Below, in pieces: positions 8,757 through 17,456 of a stretch of DNA of 64,000 nucleotides. This DNA is from Paenibacillus beijingensis. GTDB taxonomy: Bacteria; Bacillota; Bacilli; Paenibacillales; Paenibacillaceae. The DNA lies in contig NZ_CP011058.1 of assembly GCF_000961095.1 (NCBI RefSeq), forward strand, positions 1,455,001-1,519,000, read 5' to 3'. Position 1 is the first letter of the stretch. Every line of letters starts with the position of its first letter. Under the pieces are notes generated by a model. That model had not been told where the DNA came from. It ran no database searches and saw only the letters and a program-made list of their open reading frames with translations. Position numbers and translations under genes: made by a program.

Positions 8757-10814
8757 TCACTCCCCGATTCTGAACATGATTTCTTTAAAAACAGTCGTGA
8801 CGAATGACAGCATTTGCTGGGCCAAACTGAAGAATAACAAACCGAGAAAAACGACGATTCCGATCACGATGATCGTCAAAACCATCGTGACGATCGTTTT
8901 CGAGACGCTGTATTGATGAACGGTGAGCATGCCCACAAAGAGAAGACCGAAAAACCAAAGGAATCCGATCGATTCTAACAAACGATAAAACGAACCTTCC
9001 TGCATCGTAATGGCATTGGATAGCAATATCAGAGGAATTTGCATCAGTACAATTGGAATGAGCGCATATGCGCTGGCCACGAAAATCTCTTTGAATTTGC
9101 CTTCCCCGTCCATCAGCGTCGTTAACGACCAATTGGCGACACACCATAGGAAAAACGGCAGAACGATGAATTTGATTTCGTTAAAGATGTTTACAACCTG
9201 ATCGACGCCTGGGTTGAAAATAAAACCGGTATACTGTCGCTTCAAAGCATAGAGCAAGGAAAGGACAAGTAATAGAAGAAGCGAGAACCATACCTTCCCT
9301 TTATTCTCAAACTTCAACTCCCAAAATCCCTTAAACGGATGGAAGATCGTATGCCACGCCATTCCGATCACTCCGGGTTCGGCTGTCCTCACTTTGATCA
9401 TTCGTGCGGCAACAATCAGCAAGGTGATTCCAAGAAGAAGCGACAATGCAATCTTTCCGAAATTTTCCCACATGAAATCTTTCCGGTATCTCTCAAATGC
9501 CCGCGAATAATATTCACGGTGCATGCCGAGTTTGAAGTTTTTCATCGCCTCAGCATTGTTGCCCTGCCTCAGCTCCGCTTTTCCAATCCCCAAATAGGCA
9601 ATTTCCAGATTGTTGTTTAATTTCAATGCTTCCTGCCATTCTGCAACAGCCTTATCTTCTTCGCTGGTATCGGTGTGTATGACCGCATCCCGGATGACCT
9701 TGCCGTATCGCGTCGGTTCAAACACGACGAGTTGGTTCAATCCTTTATCCAGTACAACCATCCGATCTCCGAGCATATCAATTTCGACCGGCGTCTTGAA
9801 TGTGCCTACCTGCTCTCCAAGCAGACCATAGATGTACATCAGCTTGCCTTCCCGGTCGTAAGTGAAAATTCTTCCTCTGGTGCCGTCCAGAATACTGTAT
9901 ATGCCGTAGCTGTCGTACGCGACGCTGAGGATCGACGAAGTCCCCCCTCTTGTTCCGCCTGTGATGAATCGTATATCTCCCTTGGGCGGAAAATAGCCGG
10001 CCCGCTTTAGGACATCTGCGCCAGATGGGTTCAAACGTTTGACGGGTTGATCCGAAAATTTTTCGCTCGTCGTCACATAAATGAATCCTTCGCTGTCGAT
10101 ATCGACATTATTGAATTCGACGGGAATAAATAACTCCAATTTCGAGCGCTGTTCCGCGGTCGACACCCGTTTCCAAAATAAATCGACCGGATTAAATTTG
10201 ACTTTGTTAACGCCTATAAAGCCGGCAAATTTCCCCCCGGAGTCAAACTGCATAATGCCGTCGAACACACCTTTTCCGACAACATACAGCCGGTTTGCCG
10301 AATCGACAACCAGCTTGATCGGTTCGTATACGAATCCGGCACTCAGAACATCCGCCACCGGAGCACCGATCACTCTGACTAATCTGCCCTCCTCCGTCAA
10401 TTCGACAATCCGTTTGTTGCCGGTATCGGCCACGAAGACAGAGCCCTCTTGATCTACAAATATACCTTGCGGGCGTGAAAATCCATCCTTCGTCCCATTG
10501 TTCTCAAAAGAAGAGATGATTCGAATCAGTTTCCAATTATCGTCCAAAATGACGATGCGGTTGTTGCCGGTATCCACGATATATATGGTTCCGTTCGGTG
10601 TAATAAACAAGTCATCCGGAGCATTGAAGGAACCGATGGAAAGCTGTTCGCCTCCGATTTGAACTGACGGCAAGTACGGAACGGGAGCCGGCTCGGGATC
10701 GCCCCACCAGGAATAGTTGTAGCCTTCGTAGGGAGCGGCCGATGCCGGAACTGCAACGCCTGCAATGCTTGACAACAGCAGAAAGAGCAGCATCATGATT
10801 CGTAATCGTTTCAA
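8757..10814 (-). CDS. NHL-repeat beta-propeller / TPR / Yip1-like membrane protein
   Basis: A 685-residue composite protein. Residues 1-27 are a signal peptide ending ASAAP. Residues about 50-370 hold NHL-type propeller blades (YIVDTGNNRIVIL, VFVADTGNKRIVEL, YVVGKG..IMQFD). Residues about 385-440 look like one or two TPR helices (AVAEWQEALKLNNNLEIAYLGIGKAE-like, AMKNFKLGMHREY). A membrane segment follows near 450-470. Residues about 490-680 contain several membrane segments resembling the Yip1 family (VDQVVNIFNEIKF, GEGKFKEIFVASAYALIPIVL). The propeller is thus outside the cell and tethered to a polytopic domain. It is eight bases from the DUF5696 gene. Function is unknown; coupling of surface glycan sensing to the transporter is only a guess. 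Confidence 0.75.
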   Translation of the reverse strand: MKRLRIMMLLFLLLSSIAGVAVPASAAPYEGYNYSWWGDPEPAPVPYLPSVQIGGEQLSIGSFNAPDDLFITPNGTIYIVDTGNNRIVILDDNWKLIRIISSFENNGTKDGFSRPQGIFVDQEGSVFVADTGNKRIVELTEEGRLVRVIGAPVADVLSAGFVYEPIKLVVDSANRLYVVGKGVFDGIMQFDSGGKFAGFIGVNKVKFNPVDLFWKRVSTAEQRSKLELFIPVEFNNVDIDSEGFIYVTTSEKFSDQPVKRLNPSGADVLKRAGYFPPKGDIRFITGGTRGGTSSILSVAYDSYGIYSILDGTRGRIFTYDREGKLMYIYGLLGEQVGTFKTPVEIDMLGDRMVVLDKGLNQLVVFEPTRYGKVIRDAVIHTDTSEEDKAVAEWQEALKLNNNLEIAYLGIGKAELRQGNNAEAMKNFKLGMHREYYSRAFERYRKDFMWENFGKIALSLLLGITLLIVAARMIKVRTAEPGVIGMAWHTIFHPFKGFWELKFENKGKVWFSLLLLLVLSLLYALKRQYTGFIFNPGVDQVVNIFNEIKFIVLPFFLWCVANWSLTTLMDGEGKFKEIFVASAYALIPIVLMQIPLILLSNAITMQEGSFYRLLESIGFLWFFGLLFVGMLTVHQYSVSKTIVTMVLTIIVIGIVVFLGLLFFSLAQQMLSFVTTVFKEIMFRIGE

Positions 10815-10834
10815 TATAAAGCTCCCCTTTCCGG

Positions 10835-11707
10835 TTATTCTTTCATGCCTGAGGTTGACATCGTTTGGATCACACTGCTTTGTGATAAGACGAAGATCAG
10901 GATCGGAACTGACAGCATCAGCAATGTCGCTGCCATGGAAGGCCCTGTCCGTATGATTCCACCCGCCAATATTTGGCCAAGTGCATAATCGATAGTCTTC
11001 AATTGCTCACTGTAAATATAAATCGCGCCTGCTGCGCCCCCAGCGTTCCATAAACCTTGAAATGAGAAGATGACTAGTGTAAGCCAAGCAGGTTTGACGA
11101 TCGGCATGACGATATTCCAAAAGATTCGGAATTCGCTGCAGCCGTCGATTTGAGCCGCCTCGATCAGCGCGTCCGGAACCTGCTCCATAAACTGCTTCAT
11201 GAGATAAAGTCCAAGCGATGAACCGATCGCCGGAATGATGACCGCCCAATACGTATCCAGTAGACCAAGCCATGAGATGGTCATATAGTTGGTGATTTGC
11301 GTTACCGTAGCGGAAAACATCAATGAAAACACAACGATGGCAAAAAGTATCCCTTTCCCGGGAAACTTGCGTTTCGCGAGCGGGTAAGCCGCCATGGAAG
11401 CGATTAGAACGTGACCTGCTGTCCCGATAATCACGATGAAGAAAGTATTGAATATATAGCGTGTAAAAGGAACCCACGATCCCGCAAGCAAATAGTACAG
11501 ATCCGTGAAATTGTTCAAGGTCGGATTGCGCACAAAAAAATCCGGGGGGAATTTCAAGATTTCATTAATCGGTTTAAACGCGTTGTTGATCACATAGATA
11601 AGCGGCAACGCCATAAAATATCCAACGGCGGCGAGCAGAGCAAACAGTATCAGGTCGCCGGCCCAGGAACGGCTTAATCTCTTTGTTCTAATGCCGGTCA
11701 TCGTCAC
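10835..11707 (-). CDS. Carbohydrate ABC transporter permease, MalG-type (first pair)
   Basis: A 290-residue sugar-importer permease. It has about six membrane segments and the coupling loop IEAAQIDGCSEFRIFWNIVMP near residues 185-205. Its ATG overlaps the stop of the MalF-type gene in the sequence ATGA, so the two are translationally coupled. It differs clearly in sequence from the second MalG-type permease (4292-5281), so the two pairs are not a recent duplication. Confidence 0.9.
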   Translation of the reverse strand: MTMTGIRTKRLSRSWAGDLILFALLAAVGYFMALPLIYVINNAFKPINEILKFPPDFFVRNPTLNNFTDLYYLLAGSWVPFTRYIFNTFFIVIIGTAGHVLIASMAAYPLAKRKFPGKGILFAIVVFSLMFSATVTQITNYMTISWLGLLDTYWAVIIPAIGSSLGLYLMKQFMEQVPDALIEAAQIDGCSEFRIFWNIVMPIVKPAWLTLVIFSFQGLWNAGGAAGAIYIYSEQLKTIDYALGQILAGGIIRTGPSMAATLLMLSVPILIFVLSQSSVIQTMSTSGMKE

Positions 11708-12600
11708 TCACCTACCTTCGAAAGCATCTTTCGAACCAATAGGTTCGTCCCGAGCATCATCGCAAACATGACCGTCGCGATCGATGAAGCGTATCCCATC
11801 TCGAAGCGAATGGAGCCATAATCCATTAAATGCGTTACGATCGTGTGCCCAGCGTATTGAACGCTTGGGAAACCAGCCAGCGTTACCGCCACTTCTGCCA
11901 CCGCAAAAGAAGCTGTAATCTGGATCACCGCACCGAACATCAGCATCGGCCTCATGGAAGGAAGGGTAATGAACCACAACTCCTGCCAACGGTTTCGTAT
12001 ACCATCAATGGCGCCGGCCTCGTACAGCGTCTTGTCCATACTTTGCAGTCCCGCAATAAATGCGAGAAAACTGGTGCCGAGACTAAGCCACAACTGTACG
12101 ATGATGATGATGGTCATAATATATTTCGGGTCTTTCAACCACAGAATCGGTTCCATGGTAAGATGCCATTTCAGCAAAAAAGCATTGACATATCCGTAAG
12201 AGTCACTGCTGAACAACAGAGTCCAGACGATAAATGCATTGCCGGACAATGCGGGTGCGTAAAACACTAGCGTCGCAACCGCCCGGATCTTGGGAGGAAG
12301 TTCGTTGATGATCCAGGCCAGCACAAAACAGGCAATATAGCTCACAGGACCTGTAATTGCGGCAAAGATCAAAGTATTCTTCACCGCAATCAGAAACACG
12401 TCATCACGCACGAACAATTGGGCGTAATTTCTCCATCCGACCCATTCCGGAAACTCAAGCATATTGAAGTTGGTGAAACTGACGAGAACCGATAAGATGA
12501 CGGGTAGAACCGTAAATGTGAAAAAGATCAGAAAGTAGGGGGCGATCATCATGTAGATTGCCCTGCTTTTCTTCATTTCGTTCCAGGTTTGACTGAGCAA
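11704..12600 (-). CDS. Carbohydrate ABC transporter permease, MalF-type (first pair)
   Basis: A 298-residue permease with an early segment APYFLIFFTFTVLPVIL and about six membrane helices. The coupling loop is YEAGAIDGIRNRWQELWFITLP near residues 195-215. It begins 15 bases after the giant binding-protein gene and overlaps its MalG-type partner by four bases. The tight coupling suggests that the fused binding protein upstream is its cognate receptor. Confidence 0.9.
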   Translation of the reverse strand: MLSQTWNEMKKSRAIYMMIAPYFLIFFTFTVLPVILSVLVSFTNFNMLEFPEWVGWRNYAQLFVRDDVFLIAVKNTLIFAAITGPVSYIACFVLAWIINELPPKIRAVATLVFYAPALSGNAFIVWTLLFSSDSYGYVNAFLLKWHLTMEPILWLKDPKYIMTIIIIVQLWLSLGTSFLAFIAGLQSMDKTLYEAGAIDGIRNRWQELWFITLPSMRPMLMFGAVIQITASFAVAEVAVTLAGFPSVQYAGHTIVTHLMDYGSIRFEMGYASSIATVMFAMMLGTNLLVRKMLSKVGE

Positions 12601-12615
12601 GAGAAGCCCCCCTTT

Positions 12616-15528
12616 CTACTTTGTTGGCAAATGGAATTCATTGCGTTTGATCGTAATCTCCTGATTGATGGTCCTCACGTAATTTTCCAGTGTCTCACGC
12701 GGTTCGCTGCCTCCATTATAAACCTCGTAAAAAGCGTTGTTCAGGTGACGGTCAAGCGAATACCCGCCGGGAACGGCCGGTCTTCCCACAACCCATTGAA
12801 ATTGGCCCATCAGCTGTTTCAACTCTCGGGCAGACCATGGCAGGCGGCTCAGCGTTTCAAGGTTTGCGGCACCATATCTGCCAGATTCACCGAGAATCGC
12901 CTCCAATTCGCGTCCGTAGGTCAATTGCGATTCGGTGTCTGTCCACCATTTGATAAATTCCCACGCCGCTTTTTTATTTTTCGCGTTCTTGAACATAACC
13001 GTGCCGGTCGTCGTACTCAAAGTCTCACGATGCAGGGTATTGTCCGTATCCTTTGTTCCCGGAAGGGGAGCAAAATTCCACATTCCTCTGATTTCCGGAG
13101 CAAATACAGTCAAGAAGTTGTAAGTTGTATAATCCGCGATGCCGACCGGCATTTCTCCCGTCCGGAAGCGATTGATAAAATCGAATTCCAAAGGCAATTT
13201 GTAGTTGGTATACAATTCCGTCCACTTCCGGAACGTGTCCATTCCGACCGCCGAATCCAAATCGGTGGCGATGCCGTCCTTTTGATAGAATTGTCCGCCG
13301 CTTTGGTATAGCATCGTTTCGAACAAAATATTCGAAGGCATAGCAATTTCCATATTATGTTTTTGCAATTCCGGAATGATCCGGTACATATCTTCCCATG
13401 TCTGCGGAACGTCGAGATGTAATTGTTCCAAGATGTCCTTTCTGTAGAACAGCATCGGAAACGACTGCGTTTCCGGAATCGCATATACCCCGTCTTGATA
13501 GGTAAAGCTGACAAAAGCGCTGTCCATGAACCGCCGCTTGACCGTGTCAAACTCGGGAAACTCCGACAAATCCTGGAGCGCGCTGCGCATTGCAAAATTC
13601 ACCACGTCCGCCATCGTCAACGCAATATCGGGGCCTTTGCCGGCCAATGTCGCAGGCAGGATAACTTCCGGATTGACAAGCTGCAAATTAACGTTGATGC
13701 CGGTTTGCGGCACAAACGAATTGTCAATCATTGAGCGCAACAACTGTGCCTGATCCCTGCCTGCTGCGATCCATACGGAAATGTCATTGACACCTCTCTT
13801 TTCTGCGTTTACAGTGTTGTAATTCTCGGAAAACGATTTTGAAAAGGACATCACTTCATGCGCCGCTCTGTCCATCATTCCCGTGTTTACTTCCGGTGCC
13901 GGGACGTTCGGGGATTTAAAGAACAAGTAATCGATCTCAAGCGGCTGTTGGTTGACCGTCAATAGCCATGTCCCCAAAGCACTGACATTGTCTTTGAATT
14001 GTTTCAGGCGGGATGTAAGCGTCTCCGGACGGCTCCCTAAATCCTTCAGTTGATAGGAAGTCGTTCGGAGAATCGTCGTACTTCCGCTGGTACCTCCAAC
14101 CATCTCATCCATCCGATCCGCCGCCATGGCCAGCAGATCGCTCTGCTCTTGAAACACCGTCTCCAGCTCGGGAATTTTCCGTTCGAGTTCATAATCCCGG
14201 AATGGATCGGGAACGGTCGAAGTGAGCATGATGATTTTAAGGTACAAAGCGTTCAATTGTTGGATACTGGACCGAATCATCCGAATGATATCGGACAATT
14301 CACCCATCGTGAGCTCCATTTTGATCCGGTGCTTTCCTTCAGTTAAATAGAACAAATACGGTTCGCCGTTTTCGCCGGGCATTCCAAGCTGCCACGCTCC
14401 GTCATATCTAAACGGAATTGCTTCCGCTTCTTTAAATGGTACTCGGTCATCCACATAAAGCTTTCTGACGACATTGATCCCTCTGACCGTATTCTGTTTG
14501 TATCTAAAGCCCAACTGATACAGGCCGTCCTTGGGGATATCGACTTCCCAGGTAATCCATTGACCTGGTACTTTCCAGTTAACGCCTCCGATCGTGTTCA
14601 TTCTGATTTTGGAAACATCATAAGGTTCCGTACCTGGACTTGAACGATCGTTCATTGGATACAACGAAGGATTGGATTTCAATATCGCTTTCTCGGCCTG
14701 GATTTTGACGATGGCATCTTTCGTCACTTGATAGCCAAGTTTGTCATAGGTATGAGCCACTTCCCGGTAAGAAGGGGTCTTTTCTTCCTGAAAAAGTTTC
14801 AAGTAGTCTATAATCAACGGTTCTCTAAGAGAAGCCAGCGTAATTCGATGATTGCCTTTGGAAAAATAAAATGAAAAAGGTTCTTTATAGTATCCTTCCG
14901 AATCACTTAAAACGACTTCTTCCCATTCCGGACTTTCAATTTGCCTCGGTCTTAAATCATTTCCCCTGGAATCGCGCTCCACTTCGGGCAATTCATTGCG
15001 CCATACGCGGGAAAATACGAGCCGAGCCGCTTCATCGAAAGGGGTGACGCCGTCGATCAACAATTCTCTTTCGATCGGGGAGCTGTTGCCTTCCACCGGA
15101 AAGTAACGCAGCCCGATATGATACAAACCGTCTTCCAGCACTTGGATGTCCCAATAGATGGATCCGGTATCTTCCGTGTATACCACAGCACTGGTCGAAC
15201 CCTGGTAAGAATCAAGTTTTTTGGTTTGCATTCCGTCAGCTGCGGCAAATGTTTCCGCTTCAATGAGCTTCGTAACCTGGGGGCGCGTTTCATTGGAATA
15301 ACGCGTTATGTAATGTTCATAGCGGTTTCCGACGGAAGCTTGGTGTGACTTCTGATTAGTTGAAATGTCCGAATTCTTTACGGGTTCCAATATATATCCG
15401 CTGGCCGACGTAAGGTTCGTACGTATGATGTTAACGAATGTTAAACATACGGCCAAGGTAACAAGGCAAACGGCCGCGAACTTCTTGCGTCTGAATATTT
15501 TTCGCACGCGAACCCCCATTCTCATCAC
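12616..15528 (-). CDS. Giant sugar-binding protein: N-terminal sandwich modules fused to an ABC substrate-binding domain
   Basis: At 970 residues this is about twice the normal size. A basic start and one hydrophobic stretch (residues 15-42, ending near TSASG) act as a signal or membrane anchor; there is no lipobox cysteine. Two similar strand-rich modules follow, at about 85-245 (IEAETF.., SIYWDIQVLEDGLYHIGLRYFP, ELLIDGVTPF) and 275-425 (IQAEKAIL.., ITWEVDIPKDGLYQLGFRYK, KLYVDDRVPF), which look like duplicated carbohydrate-binding-like folds. A helical linker covers about 430-560. Residues 580-960 are a family-1-type extracellular binding domain (YAIPETQSFPMLFYRKDIL, DKKAAWEFIKWW-like). It lies between the lipoprotein receptor and the first permease pair. 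Confidence 0.8.
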   Translation of the reverse strand: MMRMGVRVRKIFRRKKFAAVCLVTLAVCLTFVNIIRTNLTSASGYILEPVKNSDISTNQKSHQASVGNRYEHYITRYSNETRPQVTKLIEAETFAAADGMQTKKLDSYQGSTSAVVYTEDTGSIYWDIQVLEDGLYHIGLRYFPVEGNSSPIERELLIDGVTPFDEAARLVFSRVWRNELPEVERDSRGNDLRPRQIESPEWEEVVLSDSEGYYKEPFSFYFSKGNHRITLASLREPLIIDYLKLFQEEKTPSYREVAHTYDKLGYQVTKDAIVKIQAEKAILKSNPSLYPMNDRSSPGTEPYDVSKIRMNTIGGVNWKVPGQWITWEVDIPKDGLYQLGFRYKQNTVRGINVVRKLYVDDRVPFKEAEAIPFRYDGAWQLGMPGENGEPYLFYLTEGKHRIKMELTMGELSDIIRMIRSSIQQLNALYLKIIMLTSTVPDPFRDYELERKIPELETVFQEQSDLLAMAADRMDEMVGGTSGSTTILRTTSYQLKDLGSRPETLTSRLKQFKDNVSALGTWLLTVNQQPLEIDYLFFKSPNVPAPEVNTGMMDRAAHEVMSFSKSFSENYNTVNAEKRGVNDISVWIAAGRDQAQLLRSMIDNSFVPQTGINVNLQLVNPEVILPATLAGKGPDIALTMADVVNFAMRSALQDLSEFPEFDTVKRRFMDSAFVSFTYQDGVYAIPETQSFPMLFYRKDILEQLHLDVPQTWEDMYRIIPELQKHNMEIAMPSNILFETMLYQSGGQFYQKDGIATDLDSAVGMDTFRKWTELYTNYKLPLEFDFINRFRTGEMPVGIADYTTYNFLTVFAPEIRGMWNFAPLPGTKDTDNTLHRETLSTTTGTVMFKNAKNKKAAWEFIKWWTDTESQLTYGRELEAILGESGRYGAANLETLSRLPWSARELKQLMGQFQWVVGRPAVPGGYSLDRHLNNAFYEVYNGGSEPRETLENYVRTINQEITIKRNEFHLPTK

Positions 15529-15551
15529 TAGATGATCCGTAATAATAGGAG

Positions 15552-15575
15552 GGGGATCCCCGGAAGGGGTTCCCC
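15552..15575. other. Stem-loop between the two binding-protein genes
   Basis: Arms GGGGATCCCC (15552-15561) and GGGGTTCCCC (15566-15575) around GGAA pair with one mismatch. It lies in the 82-base gap between the lipoprotein receptor and the giant binding protein. No T-run follows on the minus strand, so it is more likely to stabilise the upstream mRNA or attenuate than to terminate fully. This is inference. Confidence 0.5.
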
Positions 15576-15609
15576 AGAGTCAAGTAAAATGTTTCAAGAT
15601 GAAAGTTTT

Positions 15610-16986
15610 TTATGGTTTGACGTTGTTCAGGTTCTGGTCTATTCCTTCCTGGGCCGTCTGCTTGATTCTTGCCAGCACCGTCTCCGGAGACTCTCCCCTA
15701 TTTGCGATGGAAAAGGCGTAATCACCAAACATATTGTTAAGCGGCAGGAAGACGGGTTCGGAATAATTCGTAACATCCAGCATAACTTCAATGTCTTTTT
15801 CATCCGCCAACAACTGTTTTTCCGCTTCTTCACGGTTTACTTTCGCGACGTTGTCCCACAACTGCATTTGTTCCCAAATATATGCCTTTTCTTTCGCTCT
15901 CTTTACATTCGCCGGAATGTAGAACTGGACATAGTTTTCAATGCTTCCTTGCCAGGTCGTTCTTTTCGGGCCTTTAGGGAAGTATACGAATCCTTGTTCG
16001 TCCGTCATGGTCGTTCTTTGCGAACCTTCCCAAAGCTCGCCGGTAACCATGGCCGCTTTACCGCTGCTGAACAACGTTTGGGAATCGTTGTAATCCTCGA
16101 AGTTCTCATGCTTGTTAGGTGCTACGACTTTGTGCACATTGAACAAATCGCTGTAGAAATGTAGCCCCTCGAGGGTATTGGGATTATCGGTAGACAGTAC
16201 ATATTTGTTGTCTTTTTTCTCAATGATCGAACCGCTGTTGGAGTGAATTATCATCCGCATCAAATTCCCGGCAACACTGGTAATCCCGTATTGATCAATT
16301 ACTCCGTCGCCGTCAGTATCTTTCGTCGCTTTTTTGGCGATATCGAGGAAAGTGTCCCAATTCCATTTGTCTTGCGCGATCAAATCGTGGGGATCCGGCA
16401 GTCCTTCACGTTCGAACAAGGTTTTGTTGTAATAAAGTCCTGACGCTGTATTGTTGTTTGATGTAAATCCGTACATTTTATCGTTCACTTTGCCGTAATC
16501 TTTCATGCCTTTCGGCCATTTCGGATCGTCGAAGTTAAAGAAATCGTCAACCGGCATGAAGAGCCCTTGGTTGATCGCCGGAATCGCGAAGTATAAGTCC
16601 AGCGCTACGATATCCCCTACAGATTCACCGGAAAGCGCCGCGTTGGTCACCATGTTGAGAGGTTCTCCCCAAGGTACTTTTTCATATACGATTTTCACGT
16701 TATATTTTTTCTCCAGCTCCCTCCATCTTGCAAGGGTCAGAGCGCCTTCCGGCGTGTCTTCCGATGGTCCGGGAGTCCAATGAATGATTTTAAGCGTCTC
16801 ACCGTTCATATCGATGGCCGGCTCTTCCGGCTCCGGCGATTCGGATTGGGTTGCTGTTGGTTCTGAGGTTGTCGGAGGATTACTCTCGGTTTTGTTAGTT
16901 GTGGAATTGTTAGAACTGCTGCAAGCCGAAACAAATACCAGCATTAAGGCCATTAAAATCAATTGGAACCCCTTCATTTTGCTCAT
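15610..16986 (-). CDS. Extracellular sugar-binding lipoprotein (ABC importer receptor)
   Basis: First gene of the long operon. Residues 1-22 are a lipoprotein signal with lipobox VSAC (Cys22), followed by a Ser/Thr/Pro/Glu-rich tether to about residue 60. The rest is a family-1-type solute-binding domain: LKIIHWTPGPSEDTPEG, MYGFTSNNNTASGLYYNKTLF and DTDGDGVIDQYGI are typical. The ATG at 16986 has a GGAGGGATC site. Being first, with a stem-loop after it, it is probably made in excess over the membrane parts, as usual for receptors. The sugar bound cannot be read from the sequence. Confidence 0.9.
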   Translation of the reverse strand: MSKMKGFQLILMALMLVFVSACSSSNNSTTNKTESNPPTTSEPTATQSESPEPEEPAIDMNGETLKIIHWTPGPSEDTPEGALTLARWRELEKKYNVKIVYEKVPWGEPLNMVTNAALSGESVGDIVALDLYFAIPAINQGLFMPVDDFFNFDDPKWPKGMKDYGKVNDKMYGFTSNNNTASGLYYNKTLFEREGLPDPHDLIAQDKWNWDTFLDIAKKATKDTDGDGVIDQYGITSVAGNLMRMIIHSNSGSIIEKKDNKYVLSTDNPNTLEGLHFYSDLFNVHKVVAPNKHENFEDYNDSQTLFSSGKAAMVTGELWEGSQRTTMTDEQGFVYFPKGPKRTTWQGSIENYVQFYIPANVKRAKEKAYIWEQMQLWDNVAKVNREEAEKQLLADEKDIEVMLDVTNYSEPVFLPLNNMFGDYAFSIANRGESPETVLARIKQTAQEGIDQNLNNVKP

Positions 16987-17041
16987 TTTACGATCCCTCC
17001 AAAAATTTGATATTTTGTTAAATTAATTAACCATTCTCGTA

Positions 17042-17058
17042 AGCGAACCGGGTTCGCT
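17042..17058. promoter_or_regulatory. Perfect 17-bp inverted repeat, candidate operator
   Basis: AGCGAACCGGGTTCGCT is an 8+1+8 perfect palindrome 55 bases upstream of the operon's first start codon. It is GC-rich within an otherwise very AT-rich region, which makes it stand out. It could bind a repressor or form a small hairpin in the 5' leader. No regulator gene is adjacent, so its protein partner is unknown. Confidence 0.5.
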
Positions 17059-17420
17059 CATCACCCCTATAATCATGCAGCTTTTTATGTTAAGTAACTT
17101 TACATATCTTATATTTTGGATAGTATCATTTTAGGATAATATATTCAATACTTATTTTTATTTTGAAGAAGTTTTTCTCTTTTTTAAAATAAAATATTGC
17201 AGGATTTATTGGATAAGCTGATGCAAATGTACGATTGGGATATGTTACAATTGACCTGCTTGGTGATCGACGGGTTTTTATTGGGGCTATGATTCATACT
17301 GTTCGTTATTGGTGAATGTAACCTCCAATATTTATTGCTTTTCATTATGACAGTATCCGTGCAATTTCAAAATATTTATTCTTTATTGAACATATTTTTG
17401 GATATTTAGTCCAGAACGTA

Positions 17421-17429
17421 TGTTATAAT
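17421..17429 (+). promoter_or_regulatory. Extended -10 promoter of the DUF4127 gene
   Basis: TGTTATAAT is a perfect extended -10 element, 28 bases before the start codon and followed by the GGGAGG ribosome site at 17443-17448. The -35 region is weak, which an extended -10 tolerates. Confidence 0.6.
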
Positions 17430-17456
17430 TGGAGAAAAAACCGGGAGGATTTCCGC

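Larger units (their letters stand above)
16987..17456. other. Divergent intergenic region between the transport operon and the DUF4127 gene
   Basis: A 470-bp AT-rich region without a gene. It carries the 17-bp palindrome and, further from the operon, possible minus-strand promoter elements (TTGAAT near 17151-17156 with a weak TACTAT 17 bases on). An extended -10 for the plus-strand gene is at 17421-17429. Several AT-rich near-repeats (AATATTTATT, ATATTTTTGG) are present but no clear second operator. Confidence 0.5.

Noticed and set aside
1..17000. A sialic-acid catabolic operon
   Set aside because: nanE is present, but no sialidase, sialate lyase or TRAP/SSS sialate carrier is seen; NanE alone does not establish sialate use.
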